In this document: one piece after another, positions 8,674-16,127 of the stretch | Layout of the letters: each line of letters begins with the position of its first letter | Numbering within the stretch: the stretch's first letter is position 1 | NCBI GenBank assembly: GCA_050633825.1 | Contig: JBOEHG010000011.1 | Span: forward strand, 97,487 to 161,486 | Direction: 5' to 3' | Length of the DNA stretch: 64,000 nt | Source of the DNA: CANLBN01 sp050633825 | Lineage (GTDB): Bacteria; Pseudomonadota; Gammaproteobacteria; Pseudomonadales; Cellvibrionaceae | Position numbers and translations under genes: made by a program | The notes under the pieces: generated by a model | Told to the model about the DNA's origin: nothing | Database searches by the model: none | What the model saw: only the letters and a program-made list of their open reading frames with translations

Positions 8674-10671
8674 TTAACCAAGTAAAGGCGCTATTACTAA
8701 ACTAACAATCGCCATAACATTGATCAAAATATTCATAGCCGGTCCAGAAGTATCTTTAAAAGGATCGCCGACAGTATCACCCACGACTGCTGCTTTATGA
8801 ACATCAGAGCCTTTACCGCCTAAATTGCCTTTCTCGACATATTTCTTAGCGTTATCCCAAGCGCCGCCGGCATTAGCCATCATTAATGCCATCAACACGC
8901 AAGTAATTAAAGCACCACCTAACATACCACCCAAAGCCTCAGGCCCTAATACAAAGCCAATCACTACCGGAGAAGCAACAGCAAGCACACCCGGAACAAT
9001 CATTTTCTTCAGTGCCGCCTGTGTTGCAATATCGACACAACGACCACTATCAGGCTTAGCCGTTCCTTCCATCAAGCCTGGGATTTCTTTAAATTGGCGG
9101 CGAATTTCTTTGATCATTTCAAAAGCAGCATCACCAACAGCACGCATAGTAATTGCACTAACCAAGAAAGGGAAAATACCGCCAATAAACATCCCCATTA
9201 ACACCAAGGGGTTACTGATATCTAATTCCAGTTCTTTGCCACTTGCCTTTGAGACTGTCTCAATAAATGCAGCAATAATCGCTAATGCAGCTAAACCAGC
9301 AGCACCGATAGCAAAGCCTTTACCAATAGCCGCGGTTGTATTACCCACTTCATCAAGCCCATCGGTGATTTCGCGCACATCTTCACCCAGCTCAGCCATT
9401 TCAGCAATACCGCCTGCATTATCAGCAATCGGACCATAGGCATCAATCGCCATAGTAATACCGACCGTTGATAACATTCCCACAGCACCAATACCAACAC
9501 CATAAACACCGACATCCAGTGCACTGGTAATAAAGATAATGGCTGCAATAACTAATACTGGAATCACAACAGACTCCATACCCACTGCCAAGCCTGAAAT
9601 CATCACCGTTGCAGGGCCCGTTTCACCCCCTTTGGCAATATCACGTACGGGTTTAGCACCCGTATAATATTCAGTTACTAAACCAATGACGATACCACCG
9701 ACAGCGCCAGCAACCACGCACCACCAAACAGCACTACTAATATCTAAACTACCGATAACAAACCATGCAACAATAATAAAGACCACTGTTGCACCGATAG
9801 TCCCCATTCTCAAAGCAACATCAGGCGCTTTGCCGGCAGACAAGCGAACAAAAATAATACCCAGAATTGAACAAATTAAACCGGCAGAGGCTAATGCCAG
9901 AGGTGCCATCATTAATGCTTCAGTGGCTCCCAAAGCATCCAAGGTAATTGTTGATGCGATGGCAATTGTTGCAATCATAGAGCCGCAATAGGATTCAAAA
10001 ATATCAGACCCCATACCCGCTACATCTCCCACATTATCACCCACGTTGTCAGCTATAACACCAGGGTTACGAGGGTCATCTTCAGGGATACCTGCCTCAA
10101 CTTTACCAACTAGGTCAGCACCAACATCAGCACTTTTGGTAAAAATACCTCCACCAACACGTGAAAATAATGCAACAACTGATGCACCCATACCAAAACC
10201 ATGGATGGCTTCCGCATGCTCTGCACCAAAGAAGTAATATAAGGTGCCAATACCTAAAAGCCCCATGGAGGCAACCGCAAGCCCCATAATTGAACCGCCG
10301 AAAAAGGCAACACTTAATGCACTCGCGGCACCGTCAGAGGCAGCAGCCACTGTCGTACGTACATTGGCCTGAGTCGCCGTGTACATACCAATATAACCAG
10401 CAACAGAGGAGCATAACGCACCCGCAATAAAAGCAACTGGGGTATGCCAACTACTAAACCCAATAAATAACAAAACTGTCACGATAGCCGCAAATATTCC
10501 CAAAATAGAATATTCTCGGCGCATAAAGACCATAGCCCCATCGTGAATAGCATCAGCTATTTCAGCGACAGCACCTTCTCCTGCGGAGTATTTTTTGACT
10601 AATTGATAAATAATAAATGCAGCAACAAGACCAACGACACCCAGTGCCGGTGGCAGTAATAATAAATCCAT
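8674..10671 (-). CDS. hppA: Membrane-bound ion-translocating pyrophosphatase
   Basis: The 665-aa polytopic protein couples PPi hydrolysis to cation export across the inner membrane. The family core is intact: TKSADVGADLVGK, then DDPRNPGVIADNVGDNVGD with its Mg-PPi-binding Asp residues, and near the C-terminus GDTVGDPFKDT. Two positions are informative. NTTAAIGKG has Ala447 and Gly450, the pattern of K+-dependent enzymes, whereas K+-independent ones have Lys and Thr there. The transport-gate Glu226 lies in FESY, as in Na+-pumping and K+-dependent members. It may therefore pump Na+ or H+ and need K+; sequence alone does not decide. The start is well supported by AGAGG just upstream. It is transcribed divergently from ppa. 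Confidence 0.95.
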   Translation of the reverse strand: MDLLLLPPALGVVGLVAAFIIYQLVKKYSAGEGAVAEIADAIHDGAMVFMRREYSILGIFAAIVTVLLFIGFSSWHTPVAFIAGALCSSVAGYIGMYTATQANVRTTVAAASDGAASALSVAFFGGSIMGLAVASMGLLGIGTLYYFFGAEHAEAIHGFGMGASVVALFSRVGGGIFTKSADVGADLVGKVEAGIPEDDPRNPGVIADNVGDNVGDVAGMGSDIFESYCGSMIATIAIASTITLDALGATEALMMAPLALASAGLICSILGIIFVRLSAGKAPDVALRMGTIGATVVFIIVAWFVIGSLDISSAVWWCVVAGAVGGIVIGLVTEYYTGAKPVRDIAKGGETGPATVMISGLAVGMESVVIPVLVIAAIIFITSALDVGVYGVGIGAVGMLSTVGITMAIDAYGPIADNAGGIAEMAELGEDVREITDGLDEVGNTTAAIGKGFAIGAAGLAALAIIAAFIETVSKASGKELELDISNPLVLMGMFIGGIFPFLVSAITMRAVGDAAFEMIKEIRRQFKEIPGLMEGTAKPDSGRCVDIATQAALKKMIVPGVLAVASPVVIGFVLGPEALGGMLGGALITCVLMALMMANAGGAWDNAKKYVEKGNLGGKGSDVHKAAVVGDTVGDPFKDTSGPAMNILINVMAIVSLVIAPLLG

Positions 10672-10919
10672 AACTAACCTCTAACTTATTGTTATTCTCA
10701 GGCCCGATGAATCTGGGATAATTGTAATGTTGAGGGCCTTAATTCTATGCCCCTATCTGCCATTCTATGCGAGCGCCTTTGTAACAGCAACCACATGTCA
10801 AGCCTATGGATATAAACCACTAACGGATTTCCTATACGAGGCCCTTTTTTTATATAGTTATGATAGAATTCGCCCCCGTCAAAACGCTTTCCATTTAACC
10901 TTATTTGAAGTAAATCACT

Positions 10920-11453
10920 ATGAGCCTGAACAAAGTTCCTGCAGGTAAGAACTTGCCTGATGAAATTAACGTTATTATTGAAATTCCACTGAACGGTGAA
11001 CCCGTAAAATATGAAGTTGACAAGGAGACTGGTGCTCTTTTCGTCGACCGAATCTTGGGCACAGCTATGCATTACCCTTGTAACTACGGTTATGTAAATA
11101 ACACCTTATGTGGTGATGGCGATCCAGCAGATGTTATGGTCATTACTCGCTTCGGCTTAATTCCGGGTTCCGTCGTTCGTTGTCGCCCCATTGGCGTACT
11201 CAAAATGACCGATGAATCAGGTGAAGATGCAAAGATCTTGGCTGTTCCGGTAGAAAAAATTAGCCAAATGAACAAGAAAATTCAGAAGCTGGAAGATGTG
11301 CCTGAATTATTACTCAAACGTATTGCACATTTCTTTGAACACTATAAAGATTTAGAAGAAGGGAAATGGGTAAAAGTTGAAGGCTGGGAAGATGAAAATG
11401 CAGCCAAGAAAGAAATTCTTGATGCTGTAGAGCTTTACAACAAACAGTCCTAA
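10920..11453 (+). CDS. ppa: Inorganic pyrophosphatase, family I
   Basis: The 177-aa protein is a soluble family I pyrophosphatase that hydrolyses cytoplasmic PPi to two phosphates. The N-terminal NVIIEIPL...VKYEVDKETG is typical. So is DRILGTAMHYPCNYGYV, with active-site Tyr residues, and GDGDPADVMV, which carries the metal-binding Asp cluster. KWVKVEGWED near the C-terminus is also family-typical. Length equals that of the E. coli enzyme. The gene is divergent from hppA across 248 bp and is followed by a strong hairpin. Having both a soluble and an energy-conserving pyrophosphatase side by side implies that their relative expression sets the fate of PPi. Confidence 0.96.
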   Translation: MSLNKVPAGKNLPDEINVIIEIPLNGEPVKYEVDKETGALFVDRILGTAMHYPCNYGYVNNTLCGDGDPADVMVITRFGLIPGSVVRCRPIGVLKMTDESGEDAKILAVPVEKISQMNKKIQKLEDVPELLLKRIAHFFEHYKDLEEGKWVKVEGWEDENAAKKEILDAVELYNKQS

Positions 11454-11460
11454 GTTGTTA

Positions 11461-11484
11461 GTACCCGGACAACAGTCCGGGTAC
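11461..11484 (+). terminator. Terminator hairpin after ppa
   Basis: A perfect 10-bp GC-rich stem (GTACCCGGAC at 11461-11470, complement at 11475-11484) has a 4-nt AACA loop and is followed by ATTTAATT. It lies 8 bp after the ppa stop. Its position would also serve the convergent gene ending at 11513. Confidence 0.8.
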
Positions 11485-11512
11485 ATTTAATTCGGATATC
11501 ATCAGTTTACAT

Positions 11513-12238
11513 CTAAACATTATCATCCGGCACAAGTCGCAAATGGCTGGTATCAATTGGCGCGGCCTCTACCTTCCTTTTCTCTGATTCTTTTAATAAG
11601 TTCTCCCCTGATTCAGTAAGCGATAAATTAGGCACCTCTATTTTTGACGGACTTGCAGGCCTTCGCTCAGACGCCTTCAAAAGGGATTCACCATAGGGGG
11701 TCAGCTCCCAATCCAGAGCATTCATATCAATAACCGCATTTAATGCTGCGGGTCGCTCATCGTCTTTTAACAAATTACCTTCTTGAGGCAATACGGCCAA
11801 ATGCTCCGTATGAATATCGACTTTATTGTCTATTATCTTACGATCATCCGACAAACGCGTTCCTGCAGGTGCCAATTGCCATTCTTTATCTGCTTTAGAA
11901 GGTGAGCTTTGCTCTTGTGTCATCGGCACTGCTGTTTTGCCAGCTGACTTACTACTATTTTGACTGGTACTGGATTGATCTTCTTGTTTTGAAGCAACAG
12001 GGGCCATTGACTCAATAGCACTCATAGCACCTGCATTCAATAAAATATCTTGATAGCGTTGTGCTTCACTTAAAGTGAGACCACGCTTTAGAGGAACAGG
12101 CTTACCTGTAAATAAGCTATCGATTTTTGCGTCATTCGCCTTAAACACTTTTTGTAAATTACGTTTTACATCGGGAATAGTATGGCCCAGTGCAATATCA
12201 CCGCGAAAAATAATCGCATATGTGTCTGAATCACTCAC
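11513..12238 (-). CDS. Uncharacterised protein with C-terminal degenerate repeats
   Basis: I do not recognise the function of this 241-aa soluble protein. Residues about 5-70 (IIFRGDIALGHTIPDVKRNL to LNAGAM) form a compact domain. I have seen this pattern at the start of gammaproteobacterial membrane and hypothetical proteins: a valley of 'L-F' and 'GKPVPLKRGL' followed by a Gly-Ala turn. A Ser/Gln/Lys-rich linker runs from about 80 to 120. The rest contains about four degenerate units of about 35 residues with the pattern L-x-P/E-x-G-x-x-L-L-K-x-x-E-R (for example LTPYGESLLKASERR and LTESGENLLKESEKR), ending in a partial unit. There is no signal peptide or membrane helix. It starts 20 bp after cysE and probably shares its transcript. 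Confidence 0.6.
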   Translation of the reverse strand: MSDSDTYAIIFRGDIALGHTIPDVKRNLQKVFKANDAKIDSLFTGKPVPLKRGLTLSEAQRYQDILLNAGAMSAIESMAPVASKQEDQSSTSQNSSKSAGKTAVPMTQEQSSPSKADKEWQLAPAGTRLSDDRKIIDNKVDIHTEHLAVLPQEGNLLKDDERPAALNAVIDMNALDWELTPYGESLLKASERRPASPSKIEVPNLSLTESGENLLKESEKRKVEAAPIDTSHLRLVPDDNV

Positions 12239-12258
12239 CGCGCACTCCTCTTAAAGAT

Positions 12259-13086
12259 TTACTCATCTAAACGATGATCCATTTCAAGGGAAGGCATTTC
12301 AGCATGAGCTTTACCCACCTGCTTGGCCGGCACACCTGCAACAGTTGTATGCGCAGGTACATCATTTAAAACCAGACTACCCGCCCCTACTTTTACACCA
12401 TCACCAACAGTAATATTACCTAATAACTTAGCGCCAGCACTCAATAAAACACCACTACCCACTTTAGGGTGACGTTGACAACTGCTGGCCCCAGACCCAC
12501 CTAAAGTCACAGCGTGGAGTATCGATACATCATCCCCCACTACCGCTGTCTCACCAATCACGAGCCCCGTGGCATGATCAAGCATAATGCCTGAGCCTAA
12601 CTGAGCCCCGGGATGAATATCCACATCAAATAATTCTGAAATACGATGCTGAAAGTATAAGGCAAGAACTTGTCTGTCCTGTTGCCACAACCAGTGAGCA
12701 ATTCGATAGGACTGTATGGCATGAAAGCCTTTAAAATAAAGCAGTGGGATAATGTATTGATCGCAAGCAGCATCCCTCGTGTAATGTGCGAGCAAGTCAC
12801 CTAACATTTCATCAAGTATTTCCGGGTTTGATGCAATTGCTTCTTGAAAAATACCATGGACAGACATTGCGGGAACGGCATCACTCGTAATACGGTTTGC
12901 TAGATAAAATGTAATCGCCTCTTGGAAGCTATCGTGATTCAACACATTACTGTGAAAAAAGCTGGCCATTACCGGTTGTGCCTGACTAGCCTCACGGGCC
13001 TCTTGTGTAATGGATTCCCATACAGCCTGATGACGTTTCGCTGCATGATGAATTCGGCTGATGGATGGCGTCGTTGTCATAGACAA
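12259..13086 (-). CDS. cysE: Serine O-acetyltransferase
   Basis: The 275-aa protein matches the long proteobacterial CysE form (E. coli 273 aa). It acetylates L-serine with acetyl-CoA to O-acetylserine, the first step of cysteine synthesis. The N-terminal helical domain begins VWESITQEAREASQAQP. The left-handed beta-helix hexapeptide region contains DIHPGAQLGSGIMLDHATG and GETAVVGDDVSILHAVTLGG, with the catalytic His/Asp residues. The C-terminus of CysE normally mediates feedback inhibition and binding to CysK. Here the last residues (EMPSLEMDHRLDE) do not end in the usual Ile, so complex formation with CysK may be weak. It lies between an M15 peptidase gene and a repeat protein on the same strand. 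Confidence 0.95.
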   Translation of the reverse strand: MSMTTTPSISRIHHAAKRHQAVWESITQEAREASQAQPVMASFFHSNVLNHDSFQEAITFYLANRITSDAVPAMSVHGIFQEAIASNPEILDEMLGDLLAHYTRDAACDQYIIPLLYFKGFHAIQSYRIAHWLWQQDRQVLALYFQHRISELFDVDIHPGAQLGSGIMLDHATGLVIGETAVVGDDVSILHAVTLGGSGASSCQRHPKVGSGVLLSAGAKLLGNITVGDGVKVGAGSLVLNDVPAHTTVAGVPAKQVGKAHAEMPSLEMDHRLDE

Positions 13087-13160
13087 TTTGTTCCTATAAT
13101 TTCAGACAGAGATGACTCTTAAAAGGCGAGGATCTTAAACCTTAAATAAGGCCTCTTAAC

Positions 13161-13901
13161 TTAAGTAGGTGGAAAAATAGCAGTCCTAATATACCGCTGA
13201 TAAATATAATCGATATTCTCAGCAATAGCTTCTTTTTCTGCAATTTCATGCTCTGACAAAAGCGCTACCAGCTTATCCAATGTCCATTGTTTTTGATAGC
13301 GTTCTGCTACCGGGTGATAACTAAGGTGCCAAGGCTCTGGCATTACCCCTCCTTTATCGGAGCAAAAAGGAAAGTAAAAACCAGGCATGACCTGCTTTGC
13401 CAAGTAATGTTTCAGCCAATCAACCATGGGAGCAAAAGGGCCATCCCCTTGATATTCATCTGGCACCAACTGGAGAGAATAATCTTTTTCAATAGCCGCT
13501 TTATCATAAATATCCATATCGGTACCCCAATGATGACGAGATGCCCCTGGGAGGGCCGACCACCGCAAAACGCGCTCGACCCGTTCCAAAGACGTCATAG
13601 AGGACAGATCCAACTCACAACTATTGTCATCCAGCACAGGGCGAAGCCCTGTTAATTTTGCATTCCAGATCCATAGTTGCCGTTCAAAATTTCGATAACC
13701 GCTGACTATCGACAACTCAAAACCTTCTTTGGCCGCCTCTTGACAAAGTACTTTCCAAGGCTCAAGGACATCTATATGAATACCTATATTGGTATTTGTA
13801 CCATCAACCAGAAAACATATAGGTTCTTCAGAACAACCCATAACAATAGCGTCCTCTTTATGAGAGATCGCACTTATACTACTTGTGACTGAATTAACCA
13901 T
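13161..13901 (-). CDS. M15 family D-alanyl-D-alanine carboxypeptidase (VanY-like)
   Basis: The 246-aa protein has the zinc-peptidase motifs of the M15B (VanY/DdcY) family. These are SGYRNFERQ, then SRHHWGTDMDIYD (zinc His and Asp, about residues 119-131), and EPWHLSYHP (catalytic Glu and third zinc ligand, about 190-198). Enzymes of this family remove the terminal D-Ala from peptidoglycan stem peptides. No clear signal peptide is visible: the N-terminus MVNSVTSSISAISHKEDAIVMG is only mildly hydrophobic. The protein may be cytoplasmic and act on recycled peptides or UDP-MurNAc-pentapeptide, or the start may be misjudged. It is 74 bp upstream of cysE on the same strand. Confidence 0.85.
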   Translation of the reverse strand: MVNSVTSSISAISHKEDAIVMGCSEEPICFLVDGTNTNIGIHIDVLEPWKVLCQEAAKEGFELSIVSGYRNFERQLWIWNAKLTGLRPVLDDNSCELDLSSMTSLERVERVLRWSALPGASRHHWGTDMDIYDKAAIEKDYSLQLVPDEYQGDGPFAPMVDWLKHYLAKQVMPGFYFPFCSDKGGVMPEPWHLSYHPVAERYQKQWTLDKLVALLSEHEIAEKEAIAENIDYIYQRYIRTAIFPPT

Positions 13902-14007
13902 AAAACCGAATAAATACTTTCCACTCTTATTACAAAAATGTATAGTTCAAGTTAATGCTTTTCATAGCTTCCTATAACAATAATAAAGTATTCATGAGGT
14001 TTGTCTA

Positions 14008-14268
14008 ATGAGTAAGGAAACCAGTGATTTACTCAATCTTAAAAATCTTGGCGCTGCATCTGTAAATATACTACATGCCGTTGGTATTAATAGCTATTCA
14101 GATTTACAGGAAGTAGGACCGGTCGAGGTCTACAAGCGAATAAAAAATAGAGATATTCACGTCTCAAAAGTCATGCTCTACGCATTACAAGGGGCATTAT
14201 TGAATACCCATTGGAATGAATTAGAACCTGACCTCAAACACCAGTTATTAGAAGAAGCCGGGGAATAA
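14008..14268 (+). CDS. TfoX C-terminal domain protein
   Basis: The 86-aa protein is almost entirely a TfoX C-terminal domain, a helix-hairpin-helix-like fold. It runs from LLNLKNLGAASVNILHAVGI, a conserved turn, to YALQGALLNTHWNELEP. The N-terminal TfoX domain is absent, and such stand-alone versions are common in Gammaproteobacteria. Full-length TfoX/Sxy activates competence genes with CRP; whether this short form does anything similar is unknown. GAGG lies 9 nt upstream of the ATG. It is isolated: divergent from the M15 gene and followed by 554 bp without a gene. Confidence 0.85.
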   Translation: MSKETSDLLNLKNLGAASVNILHAVGINSYSDLQEVGPVEVYKRIKNRDIHVSKVMLYALQGALLNTHWNELEPDLKHQLLEEAGE

Positions 14269-14822
14269 ATTTGTCATTCGTTTAGAGAACGAGAAAGGTT
14301 TAACATTGCTCTTTTATCTTACCAATCTTCTACCGAAAAATTGATTATCTAAACAATTTATAACCTAGTAAATGTTAATTTAAGCCCTACCCGCCACATA
14401 GGATCAACCAGCAAAAACCAGCATCAGAAGATTCGTTACAAAAATAATTACTCTTGCTTTAAATCATGCCACTTCTTTCCTATACCGTAAGCAATTAACC
14501 GCAAAATATAAGTATTATTTTTAGGTTTTGAGTTATTAATATTTTATTGATCAACGGAAATGTTCAATATGAAATTAAAAGCCCCTTCCCATACTCTACT
14601 TCATTATTTTATACAAAAAACAGGTAAACCATGCTCCAAGTATCATCTTCGATGATGCATTACAGAATGTGACTCAAGAACAATAAATCCGCTCAATTAA
14701 CCCTATCGTAAAAAGAAGCGCTTACTATTGAATTATTGCTGTCTGGACTTATCTATAGGAAGTAATGTAGATTTCTACATTATCGACTACAGACTGATTA
14801 TTTTTTGCTCACAGAGGTAGAT
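14269..14822. other. Non-coding spacer before htpX
   Basis: No gene is visible on either strand across these 554 bases, which are strongly AT-rich. Apart from the palindrome near its right end and a possible promoter before it, I see only short simple features, such as two ACCAGCA copies near 14410-14425. A 13-codon open frame at 14632 has no convincing support. Confidence 0.6.
14763..14782. promoter_or_regulatory. Operator-like 20-bp palindrome upstream of htpX
   Basis: TAATGTAGATTTCTACATTA is a perfect inverted repeat (9-bp arms, 2-bp spacer) ending 40 bp before the htpX ATG. A possible sigma-70 promoter precedes it: TTGAAT at 14728-14733, a 16-bp spacer and TATCTA at 14750-14755. The palindrome would therefore cover the transcription start, a typical repressor position. 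The cognate regulator is unknown. Confidence 0.5.
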
Positions 14823-15713
14823 ATGTTACGTATCGGCTTGTTTTTATTAACAAACATTGCTGTTTTAATTGTTGCAAGTATTACATTGCAGCTTCTAGGT
14901 GTAGAACATTACCTCCAAGGTAGTGAATTGAATTTGACCAGCCTACTTATATTTTGTGCTATTTTTGGCTTTGCGGGTGCACTAATATCGCTATTTATCT
15001 CTAAATGGATGGCCAAACGCTCTACAGGCACTCAAATTATTGAACAGCCACGTACACCAGAAGAACGCTGGTTAGTAGAAACTACCCGTGAGCTGGCTGA
15101 AAAAGCGGGGATTGGTATGCCTGAGGTCGGTATTTTCCCGGCACAAGAGTCCAATGCCTTTGCTACAGGCTGGAACCGAAATAACGCCTTGGTTGCCGTT
15201 AGCCAAGGCCTCTTGCAACGCTTTAACCGTGATGAAGCTCGCGCCGTTATTGCCCATGAAATTGGTCATGTTGCCAATGGAGATATGATCACTTTGACGC
15301 TGATACAAGGAGTGGTAAATACCTTTGTGATGTTCTTTGCCCGCATCATTGGCCACACTGTTGATAAGGTGATCTTTAAAAATGAGCGTGGACATGGAAT
15401 AGGTTTTTATATTGCAACCTTTATAGCTGAAATGGTATTAGCTGTACTGGCCAGTATTATTGTGATGAAGTTCTCTCGCTACCGTGAATACCGGGCAGAT
15501 GTTGCAGGGGCTAACTTGGCGGATAGAGGTGCTATGATTGGTGCACTTAATCGTTTGCTAGCAGAGCAAAAAGCACAAATGCCCAGCTCCATGCCAGATA
15601 CGATGCATGCCTTTGGTATTAGTGGTGGATTTAAACAAAACTTCGCCAAATTATTCTCGAGTCATCCCCCACTCGAAGATCGCATTCGCGCACTGCAACA
15701 GAATATGTCATGA
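14823..15713 (+). CDS. htpX: Membrane zinc metalloprotease HtpX
   Basis: The 296-aa protein is HtpX, an inner-membrane M48 protease that degrades misfolded membrane proteins. The N-terminus MLRIGLFLLTN matches family starts, and AGAGGTAG precedes this ATG; the in-frame TTG 18 bp upstream is less likely. Two N-terminal helices (about 5-25 and 38-58) anchor it. HEIGH at residues 145-149 and EYRAD further on supply the zinc ligands, and two more helices follow the active site. In enterobacteria htpX is induced by Cpx or heat shock. Here a palindrome sits over the probable promoter. Its stop overlaps the Rieske gene start (ATGA). Confidence 0.95.
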   Translation: MLRIGLFLLTNIAVLIVASITLQLLGVEHYLQGSELNLTSLLIFCAIFGFAGALISLFISKWMAKRSTGTQIIEQPRTPEERWLVETTRELAEKAGIGMPEVGIFPAQESNAFATGWNRNNALVAVSQGLLQRFNRDEARAVIAHEIGHVANGDMITLTLIQGVVNTFVMFFARIIGHTVDKVIFKNERGHGIGFYIATFIAEMVLAVLASIIVMKFSRYREYRADVAGANLADRGAMIGALNRLLAEQKAQMPSSMPDTMHAFGISGGFKQNFAKLFSSHPPLEDRIRALQQNMS

Positions 15714-16039
15714 CACCCGATCATCACCCCCTCTGCCATTTAGATGATATTCCAAATAATGGCAGTAAGGGGTTTAGCTATCAGGGGCAAGCTATATTCG
15801 CTGTCCGTAAAAATGATAACGTATTCGTTTACTCAAATCAGTGCCCTCACCTTGGTTTACCGCTGGAATGGCAAGCGGATAAATTTCTCACCAACGATGA
15901 TTCACTTATTCAGTGCGCCACGCACGGCGCGCTATTTGAGATTGACTCAGGGCAATGTATTGTCGGCCCTTGTCAGGGTCAAAAACTAATCCGAATTGAA
16001 ACATCTATTCACGATCAATTTGTGTATTGCAATCTGTAA
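15710..16039 (+). CDS. Small Rieske [2Fe-2S] ferredoxin
   Basis: The 109-aa protein is a stand-alone Rieske domain. CPH (residues about 44-46) and CATH (about 64-67), each followed by the usual Gly-rich turn, supply the two Cys and two His ligands. Similar proteins act as electron carriers for oxygenases or nitrite reductase NirD-like systems, but no oxygenase is nearby, so the partner is unknown. It has no signal peptide. The ATGA overlap with htpX indicates translational coupling with the protease gene. Confidence 0.85.
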   Translation: MTPDHHPLCHLDDIPNNGSKGFSYQGQAIFAVRKNDNVFVYSNQCPHLGLPLEWQADKFLTNDDSLIQCATHGALFEIDSGQCIVGPCQGQKLIRIETSIHDQFVYCNL

Positions 16040-16127
16040 ACAAACACATAAGAATACCCTTACATACTCATAAAAATAAATATTACTTAATAGCGTTTAC
16101 CCGCTAATAAGAAGCTAGAGGGAATCT

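Noticed and set aside
8825..10237. Several plus-strand open frames of 60-200 codons opposite hppA
   Set aside because: They are antisense shadows of a well-supported pyrophosphatase; the translations are Ala/Thr/Ile-rich without motifs.
10727..11072. Open frames on both strands in the hppA-ppa spacer
   Set aside because: They run into ppa out of frame, lack ribosome-binding sites and show no recognisable motifs.
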